DNA of 64,000 nucleotides, from positions 1 to 64,000 of the forward strand of contig NZ_AHKF01000014.1 in NCBI RefSeq assembly GCF_000252125.1, given 5' to 3'. The position numbers were made by a program, and so were the translations under genes. This document shows, piece by piece, positions 26,782-33,848 of this stretch (position 1 is its first letter; every line of letters starts with the position of its first letter). The notes beneath the pieces were generated by a model. That model searched no databases and was not told the DNA's origin. It saw only the letters and a list, made by a program, of their open reading frames with translations. Origin of the DNA: Flavobacterium frigoris PS1. GTDB lineage: Bacteria > Bacteroidota > Bacteroidia > Flavobacteriales > Flavobacteriaceae.

Positions 26782-26789
26782 CAAAAGTA
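26782..26789 (-). promoter_or_regulatory. Candidate -7 box of M20 peptidase gene
   Basis: TACTTTTG on the minus strand, 25 bases upstream of the ATG. Confidence 0.5.
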
Positions 26790-26825
26790 CGAAAAATAGA
26801 ATGAAAAAAAATTTCAAAAATTGCT

Positions 26826-26854
26826 TTGAATGTTCGAACTTATGATTATATTTG
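26826..26854 (+). promoter_or_regulatory. Promoter of tRNA-Leu
   Basis: TTG (26826-26828), an 18-base spacer and TATATTTG (26847-26854) match the Bacteroidota consensus very well and lie 15 bases before the tRNA 5' end. Confidence 0.8.
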
Positions 26855-26869
26855 CACCCACAATTGCAC

Positions 26870-26951
26870 GCGGATATGGTGAAATTGGTAGACATGCCAG
26901 ACTTAGGATCTGGTGCCGCAAGGCGTGTAGGTTCGAGTCCTATTATCCGCA
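26870..26951 (+). tRNA. tRNA-Leu (anticodon UAG)
   Basis: This class II tRNA has the acceptor pair GCGGATA/TATCCGC, D-loop sequence TGGTGAAATTGGTAGACA, anticodon loop CTTAGGA (anticodon TAG), a long variable arm and T-loop GGTTCGAGTCC. CCA is not encoded. Its 3' end (26921-26952) is duplicated at 33849-33880 and forms the left boundary of an integrative element, so the tRNA stayed intact after insertion. Confidence 0.97.
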
Positions 26952-26952
26952 C
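26921..26952 (+). repeat. attL (32-bp core at tRNA-Leu 3' end)
   Basis: This segment of the tRNA variable arm, T arm, acceptor and one following base is identical to 33849-33880. Confidence 0.93.
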
Positions 26953-26956
26953 ATTT

Positions 26957-26995
26957 AAAACGCAAACCCTTTATTTATAGGTGTTTGCGTTTTTT
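26957..26995 (+). terminator. Element-borne terminator behind tRNA-Leu
   Basis: AAAACGCAAAC (26957-26967) pairs with GTTTGCGTTTT (26983-26993) and a T-run follows. It lies immediately inside the element and replaces the original tRNA terminator, which is now at 33882-33914. Confidence 0.85.
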
Positions 26996-27003
26996 GTTTT
27001 TAG

Positions 27004-27031
27004 AACTTGCCCAACCATTGCCCAACCATTT
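27004..27031. repeat. Left tandem 11-bp repeats, probable integrase arm sites
   Basis: Two adjoining copies of TTGCCCAACCA (27007-27017 and 27018-27028) lie 55 bases inside attL. The same arrangement, with G as the last base of each unit, is present near attR (33682-33703) in the same orientation. Confidence 0.85.
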
Positions 27032-27047
27032 CGAAAACTCCTCTTTT

Positions 27048-27197
27048 TTATTGAGTTTTTTTGTCTTTCGAGTTTCGCCTTTCTAATTCTTCCTGCATTT
27101 TTTGTTTTGCGTTCAATATTCTTAATAATTGGTTCATCCGGTTGGCTTTATCCGTTAATGAATTCCTTGGTTTGCCTTGTTGGTCTTGATTGCTCAT
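27048..27197 (-). CDS. Small charged protein, 49 aa, unknown
   Basis: An ATG-initiated frame encodes 49 residues rich in Gln, Lys, Arg and Asn, with a helical central part (ANRMNQLLRILNAKQKMQEELERRN) and no membrane segment. The amphipathic, highly charged composition looks coding rather than random. It lies just inside the left end of the element. The opposite-strand frame covering the same DNA gives an improbable Cys- and Phe-rich product. I do not recognise a family. Confidence 0.5.
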   Translation of the reverse strand: MSNQDQQGKPRNSLTDKANRMNQLLRILNAKQKMQEELERRNSKDKKTQ

Positions 27198-27288
27198 CTT
27201 TAATAGGACATTAATTATTATCTAAAGTTAATAATTAAAAATATATAGCAATGAGGATTTCCGTAATTCCATACTTACAATTATTCAT

Positions 27289-27296
27289 TATATTTG
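27289..27296 (+). promoter_or_regulatory. Candidate -7 box of the element membrane operon
   Basis: TATATTTG matches TAnnTTTG and lies 28 bases before the first ATG of the three-gene operon. Confidence 0.5.
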
Positions 27297-27324
27297 AAAT
27301 GAATATTTAATTGACTACTAAAGT

Positions 27325-27765
27325 ATGAATGAGAAAACTAAAAACCACTTGGTTCCCGCAATTATTACGTTAGTGTTTTGTTTGTTTTGCGGTGCGATTT
27401 TATATTACTATTTTTCTCCATTTTTGATTAAAGAAATAGATAAGTTTGACTTACTCTTTACGTGGAGATTGTATTTATCCTTAGTGTTGTGGATCCTTTA
27501 TTTGTGGATTATCAAAGTTGGAATTAAAATCTTTAAATTTAAAGAGACTCAAGGAATATTGGAAGGTGTCTCAATATATTTTGTTGTTTTGGGGGCTTGG
27601 CTTTCTTGTTTTACTCTGTCGGGGGTATTATATCTATTCCTGCAAGATACTCCTCATGCAATTGACTATTCAATTGTTTCATTTTTAATTTCTATGCCTT
27701 ATGTGACTTCTGAATTAATAAAGTATTACGTTTTGGATAAAAACAAAAATCATCAATTATTATGA
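27325..27765 (+). CDS. Unknown membrane protein, first of three (element cargo)
   Basis: The 146-residue protein has four predicted transmembrane helices (about residues 10-32, 46-64, 80-106, 112-128) and a short basic C-terminal tail (DKNKNHQLL). I recognise no family. It opens a plus-strand operon opposite in direction to all other element genes; the next gene overlaps it by 4 bases. As cargo it could affect superinfection, membrane stress or host fitness, but the sequence gives no direct clue. Confidence 0.65.
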   Translation: MNEKTKNHLVPAIITLVFCLFCGAILYYYFSPFLIKEIDKFDLLFTWRLYLSLVLWILYLWIIKVGIKIFKFKETQGILEGVSIYFVVLGAWLSCFTLSGVLYLFLQDTPHAIDYSIVSFLISMPYVTSELIKYYVLDKNKNHQLL

Positions 27766-28280
27766 GAAAAATATCAGGTTCACTCGGCTTGGTTATCTGT
27801 CTGTTAATTATGCTTGCAGTTATGTGGGCTGTTCTTATTGGTTTGGGGTTAGGCACTACAAAAGGCATTGAATGGTTAAGTATTGAGGTAGGTTTGATAA
27901 AGGCAGTTTGGGCTTTTGTTTATTTTGGTGTAATCTCGGCCGTTTACTTCATTTCAAATTCTTGGATTAAAGATGAATTGATTGTAAAACCCAATGTGAA
28001 TTTCAAAGGCCAACTAATCAAAGGTAAAAATTTAGATATTCATGTAAAAAGGTCTAGAATACATTATAATATACTTGTTGTTATTTGTTTAGCCGTTTTT
28101 ATTTACGGATTTTCATTGGCGTATCATTTTGATTTTATTTTCATTTTTTTTCTTTTAGTTCCAGTTACTCTTTACGGCATTAATCACGGAATAGGCCAAG
28201 CAGCAAGTATGACTTATGCGGAAAAAGAGGAGTATATATATGCGAAAAAAAAGTCTGTTGATAATACCCATGATAGTTAA
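27762..28280 (+). CDS. Unknown membrane protein, second of three
   Basis: The 172-residue protein has two N-terminal helices (about 8-28 and 42-62), a polar central stretch (residues 67-100, with NVNFKGQLIKGKNLDIHVKR), and one to two further helices (103-140). A soluble tail includes TYAEKEEYIYAKKK. The start codon overlaps the stop of the preceding gene (ATGA), so the two are translationally coupled. No known domain is recognised. Confidence 0.65.
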   Translation: MRKISGSLGLVICLLIMLAVMWAVLIGLGLGTTKGIEWLSIEVGLIKAVWAFVYFGVISAVYFISNSWIKDELIVKPNVNFKGQLIKGKNLDIHVKRSRIHYNILVVICLAVFIYGFSLAYHFDFIFIFFLLVPVTLYGINHGIGQAASMTYAEKEEYIYAKKKSVDNTHDS

Positions 28281-28292
28281 TAATGATTTAAG

Positions 28293-28676
28293 ATGATTAA
28301 AAAAAAGAATAAGATTTTAATTAAGTGCTTTGTTATTATATTATTGTGGTTTGCTTTCGGGTATTTTTTCTACTCGATCTTTAGTTATATGGATATAAGA
28401 TGTAAACCTATATTTAATTTTGAAATGCTTTTTGGGGCTAGTGTTACTTTGGGAGGATTAAACGGAATAACTTCTTGTGCTATCTTTGAATTTTTGAATA
28501 TAGGGAACAAAAGAAATTATAAATTTTTAATATTGTTATTTTTTGTGTCTTACTTAATTTCAATGTTTGCCATTATTATTTTAAATTTTAGTTGGCTGTA
28601 TTATATGTTTTCTATATTTAGCATTATTGGGTTTGTAACCATGCATCTTGAGTTTAACCCCCAAAGGAAATTATAA
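28293..28676 (+). CDS. Unknown membrane protein, third of three
   Basis: The 127-residue protein has about four transmembrane helices and a Lys-rich N-terminus (MIKKKNKILIK). It begins 12 bases after the second membrane gene and ends 12 bases before the convergent Rep-like gene. No family is recognised. The three proteins have similar size and topology class, suggesting a small membrane complex. Confidence 0.62.
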   Translation: MIKKKNKILIKCFVIILLWFAFGYFFYSIFSYMDIRCKPIFNFEMLFGASVTLGGLNGITSCAIFEFLNIGNKRNYKFLILLFFVSYLISMFAIIILNFSWLYYMFSIFSIIGFVTMHLEFNPQRKL

Positions 28677-28688
28677 AAAATTCTTTTT

Positions 28689-29945
28689 TTAAATTCCCAA
28701 TGTGTTTAAAATATTCAATTGTGTAGGTTTATAAATCCTATTTTGTTTAATACTTTGATTACTCTTTGAGTTTCTAATACTGTGCGCAATCTCTTTTATT
28801 TGTGTTTCAAAATCCGACGACAACCAACGATTTGACAAATACCGTCTTTTGATTTGCTCAAATACTTTTTTGTCATTTTTGTAGTAGTGTTTTAAACCCG
28901 TATGACTTAATAAAATACTGTCATTTTTCTGCATTGAGATATTAATTTTCGTAACCTGACAAAGTAGGGTTTTAACCGTAGTTGTTTGAGTTTTGTTTTG
29001 GGTGCGTATTCGACTATTATATAGTGTCGAAATTGCACCTTTTTTTAATAATTCTAGTTTTTCACATATGATTTTTTCTAGTTGTTTTTTTAAATGAATT
29101 CCTGTTTTGTCTATAAGTTTATAGTACTTTATTTTCTCGTCATTAAATGCGTTCCGTTTGTTGTCCTGTTTTATTCTGTACCAATGTGATTGACTTAATA
29201 ATGTGTTTAGTTTTGAAACTTCTTTTAAATTCAAATTTGTAAAATCAATTTTATCATATAGAATTAATATGTTTTTAAATTCAGCAATTAATTTATCAAT
29301 TAACAAGTAGTAAACGTTAACATTTAATAAGTCATTTAGATTAAATATTTCTAATTTGCTTATGTATGCACTTTCTCTACTTTTTATCTCAAACCTGAAT
29401 GTATTTATGTGGCAAAATTCAGGAAATTGTAAACCCTTCGCATATCCCTTTATAATTTTATTATTATTTGCCCTTCCTGTTTTCTTATTAGAAGAATGGC
29501 TTTGTTTGCTAAATTGATATTCGGGATTGTCTTTAAATTCGTGTTGTTCGTGGTAAATTAAAAATGTAATTAAATCCTTTATACATATTGGGGAAACAAC
29601 GTTTAGTCCAAATTCTAAATTTATTATTTTTAATTTTTCCCAATCTATTTTGAACGTGTTTTTAAACTCTAAAATTATTTTTATACAGTCGATTATATTT
29701 AAATCGTTTGCATTGTGCAAATTACCGTTAAAATAGTAGTGAGGCAGGAAACTAATTTTTAACCGTTTGTTAGAATAAAAACAAAATATGATTCCTTTGT
29801 ATTGGTACTTGTCCTTAGTATTTAATACTTCGGGGTCGTATCGGTTAAACATATCCTCATTACTCATATATTCCAATAACGGGTGTGTTTTAAAATAAGC
29901 AATTACGCCTTCATCTTCTGTGTCTAGTTTTAGAAAGTCTATCAT
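28689..29945 (-). CDS. Possible rolling-circle replication initiator (phage II/X-like)
   Basis: The 418-residue, basic, soluble protein is rich in Lys, Asn and Ile. The central TFRFEIKSRESAYISKL block followed by a FNLNDLL segment, and the later YRIKQDN ... KYYKLIDKTGIHLKKQLE region, resemble the filamentous-phage gpII/X (RstA-like) replication initiator family. The catalytic residues cannot be confirmed by eye. Its position beside a small gene and a DNA-binding regulator fits a replication module. A GAACTTTTGAAC motif lies upstream. Confidence 0.5.
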   Translation of the reverse strand: MIDFLKLDTEDEGVIAYFKTHPLLEYMSNEDMFNRYDPEVLNTKDKYQYKGIIFCFYSNKRLKISFLPHYYFNGNLHNANDLNIIDCIKIILEFKNTFKIDWEKLKIINLEFGLNVVSPICIKDLITFLIYHEQHEFKDNPEYQFSKQSHSSNKKTGRANNNKIIKGYAKGLQFPEFCHINTFRFEIKSRESAYISKLEIFNLNDLLNVNVYYLLIDKLIAEFKNILILYDKIDFTNLNLKEVSKLNTLLSQSHWYRIKQDNKRNAFNDEKIKYYKLIDKTGIHLKKQLEKIICEKLELLKKGAISTLYNSRIRTQNKTQTTTVKTLLCQVTKINISMQKNDSILLSHTGLKHYYKNDKKVFEQIKRRYLSNRWLSSDFETQIKEIAHSIRNSKSNQSIKQNRIYKPTQLNILNTLGI

Positions 29946-29991
29946 TTTTCACTATCTTTGAATAAGTTTTTTGCAATGCCTGTTGAAAACT

Positions 29992-30003
29992 GAACTTTTG
30001 AAC
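29992..30003. repeat. GAACTTTTGAAC motif upstream of rep-like gene
   Basis: The 12-bp word is identical to two copies in front of the integrase gene (33615-33626 and 33631-33642). It lies 47 bases upstream of the rep-like start. Confidence 0.65.
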
Positions 30004-30010
30004 AAAACAA

Positions 30011-30038
30011 ACGAGCCCTTGAACAAGGCTCGTTTTTT
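30011..30038. terminator. Terminator downstream of the 131-aa gene
   Basis: ACGAGCC and GGCTCGT enclose a 9-base loop, with a T-run on the plus strand and a weaker one on the minus strand. It separates the 131-aa gene from the rep-like gene, which therefore needs its own promoter. Confidence 0.75.
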
Positions 30039-30050
30039 GTTTTCAAGTAT

Positions 30051-30446
30051 TTACTTTATTATTCTTAATACTTCGCTTAGGTTGGCTGTATAGTAGCCAT
30101 TGAAGTAGTAAACCGTCAAATCTCTTTCGTAATTCGAAAGTTTAACAATCAATAAATCTTCTTTTCGATTGTTATTGCCTTTGTCAGCAAAGTAAGTTCC
30201 AGGAGTAGGAGTTTTAAAAAGACCTGTAAAGTTTTCCCATCGTTTACCAATTCTGATTTTTAACCAAAAGTTAGGAGCCGATTTTGCAAAACCTCTATCT
30301 ACTACAATATTAATTAAGTCAGAAAGTTTTTGAGTTCCGTTTTCTACCTCAACAAGTTGGTAATGTTTTGTAGTTTTAAATTTACCCTCATTAATTTCTT
30401 TGTAAATGTGGGTAGTCGGTTTCGGGATAATGCCTGTTGAACTCAT
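30051..30446 (-). CDS. Unknown protein, 131 aa, element module
   Basis: The 131-residue soluble protein is of mixed charge (WLKIRIGKRWENFTG, PGTYFADKGNNNRKEDLLIVK). The alternation of beta-like strands with basic and aromatic residues would suit a single-stranded nucleic acid-binding protein accompanying a Rep, but I recognise no family and this is only a suggestion. It lies 4 bases after the helix-turn-helix gene on the same strand, so the two are co-transcribed. Confidence 0.65.
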   Translation of the reverse strand: MSSTGIIPKPTTHIYKEINEGKFKTTKHYQLVEVENGTQKLSDLINIVVDRGFAKSAPNFWLKIRIGKRWENFTGLFKTPTPGTYFADKGNNNRKEDLLIVKLSNYERDLTVYYFNGYYTANLSEVLRIIK

Positions 30447-30450
30447 AATC

Positions 30451-30729
30451 TTAAACGTTTAGGGGTTTAAGACTTGCTTCTACTTCAGAACGTAAAAAGT
30501 ATACGCGTGAACCAATCCCGAGAGGGTTTAAACGTTTAGACTTACACCAATTGTGAACCGTTGAAATGTCAACGCCAAACATTTTAGAAACGTCTTGACG
30601 TGATAAATACTCTTTTGGTTGTGTTGGAGTGAAGTGTTTTAAAAATTCTTGTAATTGAATTTCTACCCTGTTTGAAATTTTGTTTTCTAGTTGTTCAGGG
30701 CTTGTTTGGATAAACTGAATTGTTTGCAT
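30451..30729 (-). CDS. Helix-turn-helix (excisionase/MerR-like) DNA-binding protein
   Basis: The 92-residue protein has a C-terminal helix-turn-helix of the excisionase type (YLSRQDVSKMFGVDISTVHNWCKSKRLNPLGIGSRVYFLRSEVEASL). The N-terminal MQTIQFIQTSPEQLEN is typical of small HTH proteins on Bacteroidota elements. A start at 30786 would add 19 residues; Met at 30729 fits better. It probably controls excision or the adjacent replication genes. Confidence 0.85.
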   Translation of the reverse strand: MQTIQFIQTSPEQLENKISNRVEIQLQEFLKHFTPTQPKEYLSRQDVSKMFGVDISTVHNWCKSKRLNPLGIGSRVYFLRSEVEASLKPLNV

Positions 30730-30775
30730 ATCGAAATATTTTTTTGTTAATACTTCAGCAAAATTCAATCTATTT

Positions 30776-30803
30776 AAACCCTTCAAAAGGTTAGTGAAGG
30801 GTT
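30776..30803. promoter_or_regulatory. 9-bp inverted repeat ahead of HTH gene
   Basis: AACCCTTCA (30777-30785) and TGAAGGGTT (30795-30803) are perfectly complementary around a 9-base loop. They lie between the end of the RteC-like gene and the start of the HTH gene. It is either a weak terminator (no good U-tract) or an operator. Confidence 0.45.
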
Positions 30804-30826
30804 AGTAACGTGTATTATTATTTTGT

Positions 30827-31486
30827 TTAGAGTGTAAAATGATTGCGTAGAGAAATTTTTAATTTGTCTAGAAACAAAGTTTCGCTACCGTTGTTTCTTG
30901 ATTTTAATTTGGTCAAGGTTTGGTCAGGATTTTTGATTTCAATATCAAAAAATTTAGAACAAAGTTCAATATTGTCTTTTTGTATTCCTTTCAGATTTCC
31001 GTTTTCTGTTAGAGCCTTAATAAGTTCTATGAATTCTGTTTGGAGGCCGTGAAATTTTACTTTTGGAAATTCATTGTTGTTCGTAAGTTTGTTTTTTTTG
31101 ATGTTCAAATATTCTGTAATTTTTGCAAAACTAGTGGTTAATTGGTCGCATATTTCCAAGTCATAACCATTGGTCAACGATTTGTGGTTCTTTTTAATCA
31201 GCGCTTTGACGTCAGTATTTTCAGTTCCATTTAACTCTGTATTGAATTCTTGGCCGTATTCAAATTCATTTATATAAGAATATCTATATTCGTAAAATTC
31301 TTCGTTATATACAGAAAGTTTTTGTTCTGTAACATTTGCTGTACTGTAGCAGTTTTGATAAAAATACAATTCACTCTTAATGAAGTGTAATTCGTCATAA
31401 TCTTCATAGGTTGCTATATGATTTTCTAAGAGAGAATAGTAAGTTTCTTCGTATTTTTTGAATGTAGTGATTAATTCTTTTGCCAT
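30827..31486 (-). CDS. RteC-like regulatory protein
   Basis: The 219-residue protein's C-terminal block (FHGLQTEFIELIKALTENGNLKG ... LCSKFFDIEI, then LTKLKSRNNGSETLFLDKLKISLRNHF) matches the pattern of RteC, the regulator of excision in Bacteroides CTnDOT-type elements. The N-terminal half is Tyr/Glu-rich and helical, as in that family. The start is ambiguous: ATG at 31486 (used) or at 31531, which would abut a 17-bp palindrome. It may control excision or replication of this element. Confidence 0.7.
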   Translation of the reverse strand: MAKELITTFKKYEETYYSLLENHIATYEDYDELHFIKSELYFYQNCYSTANVTEQKLSVYNEEFYEYRYSYINEFEYGQEFNTELNGTENTDVKALIKKNHKSLTNGYDLEICDQLTTSFAKITEYLNIKKNKLTNNNEFPKVKFHGLQTEFIELIKALTENGNLKGIQKDNIELCSKFFDIEIKNPDQTLTKLKSRNNGSETLFLDKLKISLRNHFTL

Positions 31487-31531
31487 TTGCCTGTTTTTAT
31501 ATTTTGAACTTAAAACATACCCGTTAGGCAT

Positions 31532-31548
31532 AATCAAATCATTTGATT
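31532..31548. promoter_or_regulatory. Operator-like palindrome upstream of rteC-like gene
   Basis: AATCAAAT-C-ATTTGATT is a perfect 8-1-8 inverted repeat. It is nested in a wider GTTAGG (31523-31528) / CCTAAC (31560-31565) pair. Confidence 0.5.
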
Positions 31549-31580
31549 TTTTAGTTACACCTAACCGGCTTATTTAATTG

Positions 31581-31811
31581 TTAATCAATAGAATGTTTTA
31601 TTTTATGATCTAAATTTGAATCAATAAACATTTTCTTCAATTCCTTTCTTGCAAAATATGATTGAACCGTGACAAGATAATCTTTTTGTACGCAATTTAA
31701 ATTTATACCGTTTCTGTTTGATTTTTTAAATGCCTTTTTAATTTTTTTTGATTGCTCAACGTTTGCTACTGTTTTTAAATAGTCTTTTTGTGTTTGATTT
31801 AAATTGCTCAT
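31581..31811 (-). CDS. Small basic protein with internal duplication, unknown
   Basis: The 76-residue protein consists of two tandem copies of a segment of about 31 residues: QTQKDYLKTV ... KKIKKAFKKSN and CVQKDYLVTV ... RKELKKMFIDSN. The shared words are QKDYLxTV, a K-rich helix and a closing Ser-Asn. The basic helical character suggests nucleic acid or protein binding. No family is recognised. It lies between the RteC-like gene and the integrase on the same strand. Confidence 0.6.
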   Translation of the reverse strand: MSNLNQTQKDYLKTVANVEQSKKIKKAFKKSNRNGINLNCVQKDYLVTVQSYFARKELKKMFIDSNLDHKIKHSID

Positions 31812-32223
31812 TTACTTTTATTTATTAAGGTTAATTTTTGTGTTTACAAATAGGGGGTATAGGTTATATACTGTTTATCGGGTTCTCTTTTTTAAACCGA
31901 AAGTCTTTTTTTAAAGGGTAGGGGGTCGTTTTTTTGGTTTTCTTTTACAAATTTATTTCAAATCGCCTTGTAGTTGAGTTGGATAGCCTCATATGGAGTA
32001 CTAAATATGATTTTCAAACCTTAGCAATTTATGTTGATTGACAATAAAACTAAATTAAAAGGTCTTTATCTGTGTTTATAACTCTATTGCTGCTAACTGT
32101 TTTTATTGCTATTGAGAAAGAAACTTTGTTTTTTGGTTTTACTATTGTCTAGCCTTGTTCTTCGTGGTGTTACGTTTGTTTGTGTCTCATGCTTTTTATC
32201 ATATTTAGTGGGGGTTGTAGTCG
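31812..32223. other. Gene-free stretch inside the element, possible cis sites
   Basis: This 412-base stretch downstream of the integrase gene is strongly G/T-rich on the plus strand with runs such as GGGGG and TTTTTTT. I see no convincing gene, tRNA or hairpin. Replication- or transfer-origin function is possible but unsupported. Confidence 0.4.
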
Positions 32224-33609
32224 TTACTCGCTTGTGCCGTTTTTTAATACTTTCATTTCGGGTATTTTGTTTTTATTTAGGTCTTCATAGAACTTCATAA
32301 ATAAATCGGCGTTCGCGTCTTTGTCTTCGCGTTTGTTTATGTAGGTTAAAAATAAACTCTCTTTTGAATGTCCTGTTATTCCAATTAGTACGGCCGTTGG
32401 TATTTTTTTATAGTAATTAGTGGCAAAGGAACGGCGAAAACAATGACTTGCAATTAGTTCAAACTTTGGATATTTGCCTAACTCTTTGCGGTTGGTTTCG
32501 GTGTTTAGTTTTGTTCCTTTTACAACCCCATCAATTCCCGCCAGTTTACAAATAACTTTTACATAATCGTTTAGTTTTTGGTGTTGTATCTCTTTAGGTA
32601 AATTGTTTTCTACTATGTCTAAAACGTGCGGGGCAATAATTCCAACGGTTACACTTTTCTTTGTTTTCTGTTGTACTATGTCAATGTAAATGCCCTTTGC
32701 GGTACGTCTAATATTATCGTTTTTTATTTTCAGTAAATCCCCGCCACGTTGCCCAATTTCACAACCAATCAAAACCCAATTTCGAGCGTTGTTTAGTGCG
32801 TCCGTTGTAATTGCAAGGTTTTTTGTTAGTTCGGGATTGTCTGTTTTAAATTTTTTAAGAAGTACCTCATCATTAAACTCAATGTTTTTGATAGTGTCGA
32901 GTTCGTCAAATGAAAGTATTTGTATGTAACGGTCGTTTTCGCTCTCTCTAAAGTGTTGTATTGTCTTTGAGTAGGGTGTAATAGTAATTTCATTTTTTTC
33001 GGCGTCTATGCAAACCGTTTTTAAAATCTCTAATTGTTTGCCTGAGTAGTTTGTCGAGTAGTTTTTAGTGTTAACCAACCAATTAGTAAATTTATCGACA
33101 AAGGGTTTTGTAATGCCTACAAAGTGTATTTGTTTTTTTGAGGTCTTTTGATATTCTGTAATGATGTTTTTGAATAACGTGTAGTTTTTAATGGTGCTCT
33201 TACTCAAACCAATTTTAAATCCGCCGTTTGTTCTTACTTTGCGCGTGTTTGCATTGTCGATTATGTACTGTATGTGATTAATCAATAAACCTGAGTCCGT
33301 TTTTTCTACTCTATCAAAACAATCTTTAATTTGAGAGTCGAGCCAAAACGAGTCAATTAAAACATTGTTGCCTAAATCTTTGTTGAGGTTGTTGTAAATG
33401 AATGAGTCTAATTTTTTGAGGTTGCTAAAAATTAGTTTGTTTTCTGTATTGTTTTGTTTTGGGCGGTCGGTGTCTTTGCTCCAGTCTTTTGGGTTGATTG
33501 TAAACCCTGTATTTAATTCTAAATCGTTGCCTCTGTTTAAGGTAACACGCACTTTTATAGATACGTTTTTGTTTGCCTTACTTCTTAATCTGAATTGTAC
33601 TGTTGCCAT
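32224..33609 (-). CDS. Site-specific tyrosine recombinase (integrase)
   Basis: The 461-residue Bacteroidota-type integrase has an arm-binding N-terminal domain (ATVQFRLRSKANKNVSIKVRV ... TGFTINPKDWS) and a SAM-like core-binding domain (about 100-200). The catalytic residues are Arg in GCEIGQRGGDLLKI, Lys in QQKTKKSV, His and Arg in SHCFRRSFATN, His in ITGHSKESL and the nucleophile Tyr in FLTYINK. It should insert the element into the tRNA-Leu 3' end. Two GAACTTTTGAAC motifs lie between its start codon and a TATATTTG box. Confidence 0.95.
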   Translation of the reverse strand: MATVQFRLRSKANKNVSIKVRVTLNRGNDLELNTGFTINPKDWSKDTDRPKQNNTENKLIFSNLKKLDSFIYNNLNKDLGNNVLIDSFWLDSQIKDCFDRVEKTDSGLLINHIQYIIDNANTRKVRTNGGFKIGLSKSTIKNYTLFKNIITEYQKTSKKQIHFVGITKPFVDKFTNWLVNTKNYSTNYSGKQLEILKTVCIDAEKNEITITPYSKTIQHFRESENDRYIQILSFDELDTIKNIEFNDEVLLKKFKTDNPELTKNLAITTDALNNARNWVLIGCEIGQRGGDLLKIKNDNIRRTAKGIYIDIVQQKTKKSVTVGIIAPHVLDIVENNLPKEIQHQKLNDYVKVICKLAGIDGVVKGTKLNTETNRKELGKYPKFELIASHCFRRSFATNYYKKIPTAVLIGITGHSKESLFLTYINKREDKDANADLFMKFYEDLNKNKIPEMKVLKNGTSE

Positions 33610-33614
33610 TTTGT

Positions 33615-33642
33615 GAACTTTTGAACGGTTGAACTTTTGAAC
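33615..33642. repeat. Two GAACTTTTGAAC motifs upstream of integrase
   Basis: Perfect 12-bp copies at 33615-33626 and 33631-33642, spaced 16 bases start to start. They sit between the integrase start codon (33609) and the -7 box (33647-33654), an ideal place for a repressor. A third copy is upstream of the rep-like gene. Confidence 0.75.
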
Positions 33643-33646
33643 TATT

Positions 33647-33654
33647 CAAATATA
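33647..33654 (-). promoter_or_regulatory. Candidate -7 box of integrase gene
   Basis: On the minus strand TATATTTG, matching TAnnTTTG, 37 bases upstream of the integrase ATG. Confidence 0.5.
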
Positions 33655-33678
33655 GTGATTTTTGTAATACGTTTCGTA

Positions 33679-33706
33679 AACTTGCCCAACCGTTGCCCAA
33701 CCGTTT
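33679..33706. repeat. Right tandem 11-bp repeats, probable integrase arm sites
   Basis: Two adjoining TTGCCCAACCG units (33682-33692 and 33693-33703) mirror those at 27007-27028 in the same orientation, 145 bases from attR. Confidence 0.85.
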
Positions 33707-33848
33707 TAAGTTTTCATTCAATTTGATTCAATTTCGTTCTATTGTTAGGCGCTAATTAAAAAACTTGTTAAGTATTGAATTTATAGAGTTTTTAAGTTAT
33801 TTTTGTACTGTTTTCGGGAGGTTGTCAAAAGTGCCTGATTGTGTGTTG

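Noticed and set aside
26981..27214. 77-codon plus-strand frame inside the element
   Set aside because: It begins in the tRNA-proximal terminator and runs across the tandem 11-bp repeats; its product is improbably rich in Phe and Cys, and the minus-strand 49-codon frame explains the DNA better.
29953..29960. TATCTTTG as a plus-strand promoter upstream of the element's terminator
   Set aside because: It matches the -7 consensus but faces away from the rep-like gene, has no -33 partner and no gene follows it; chance matches are frequent in such AT-rich DNA.
32106..32300. 64-codon plus-strand frame overlapping the 3' end of the integrase gene
   Set aside because: The product is a Leu/Val/Cys-rich string created by G/T-rich DNA opposite the integrase end; no start context or relatives are evident.
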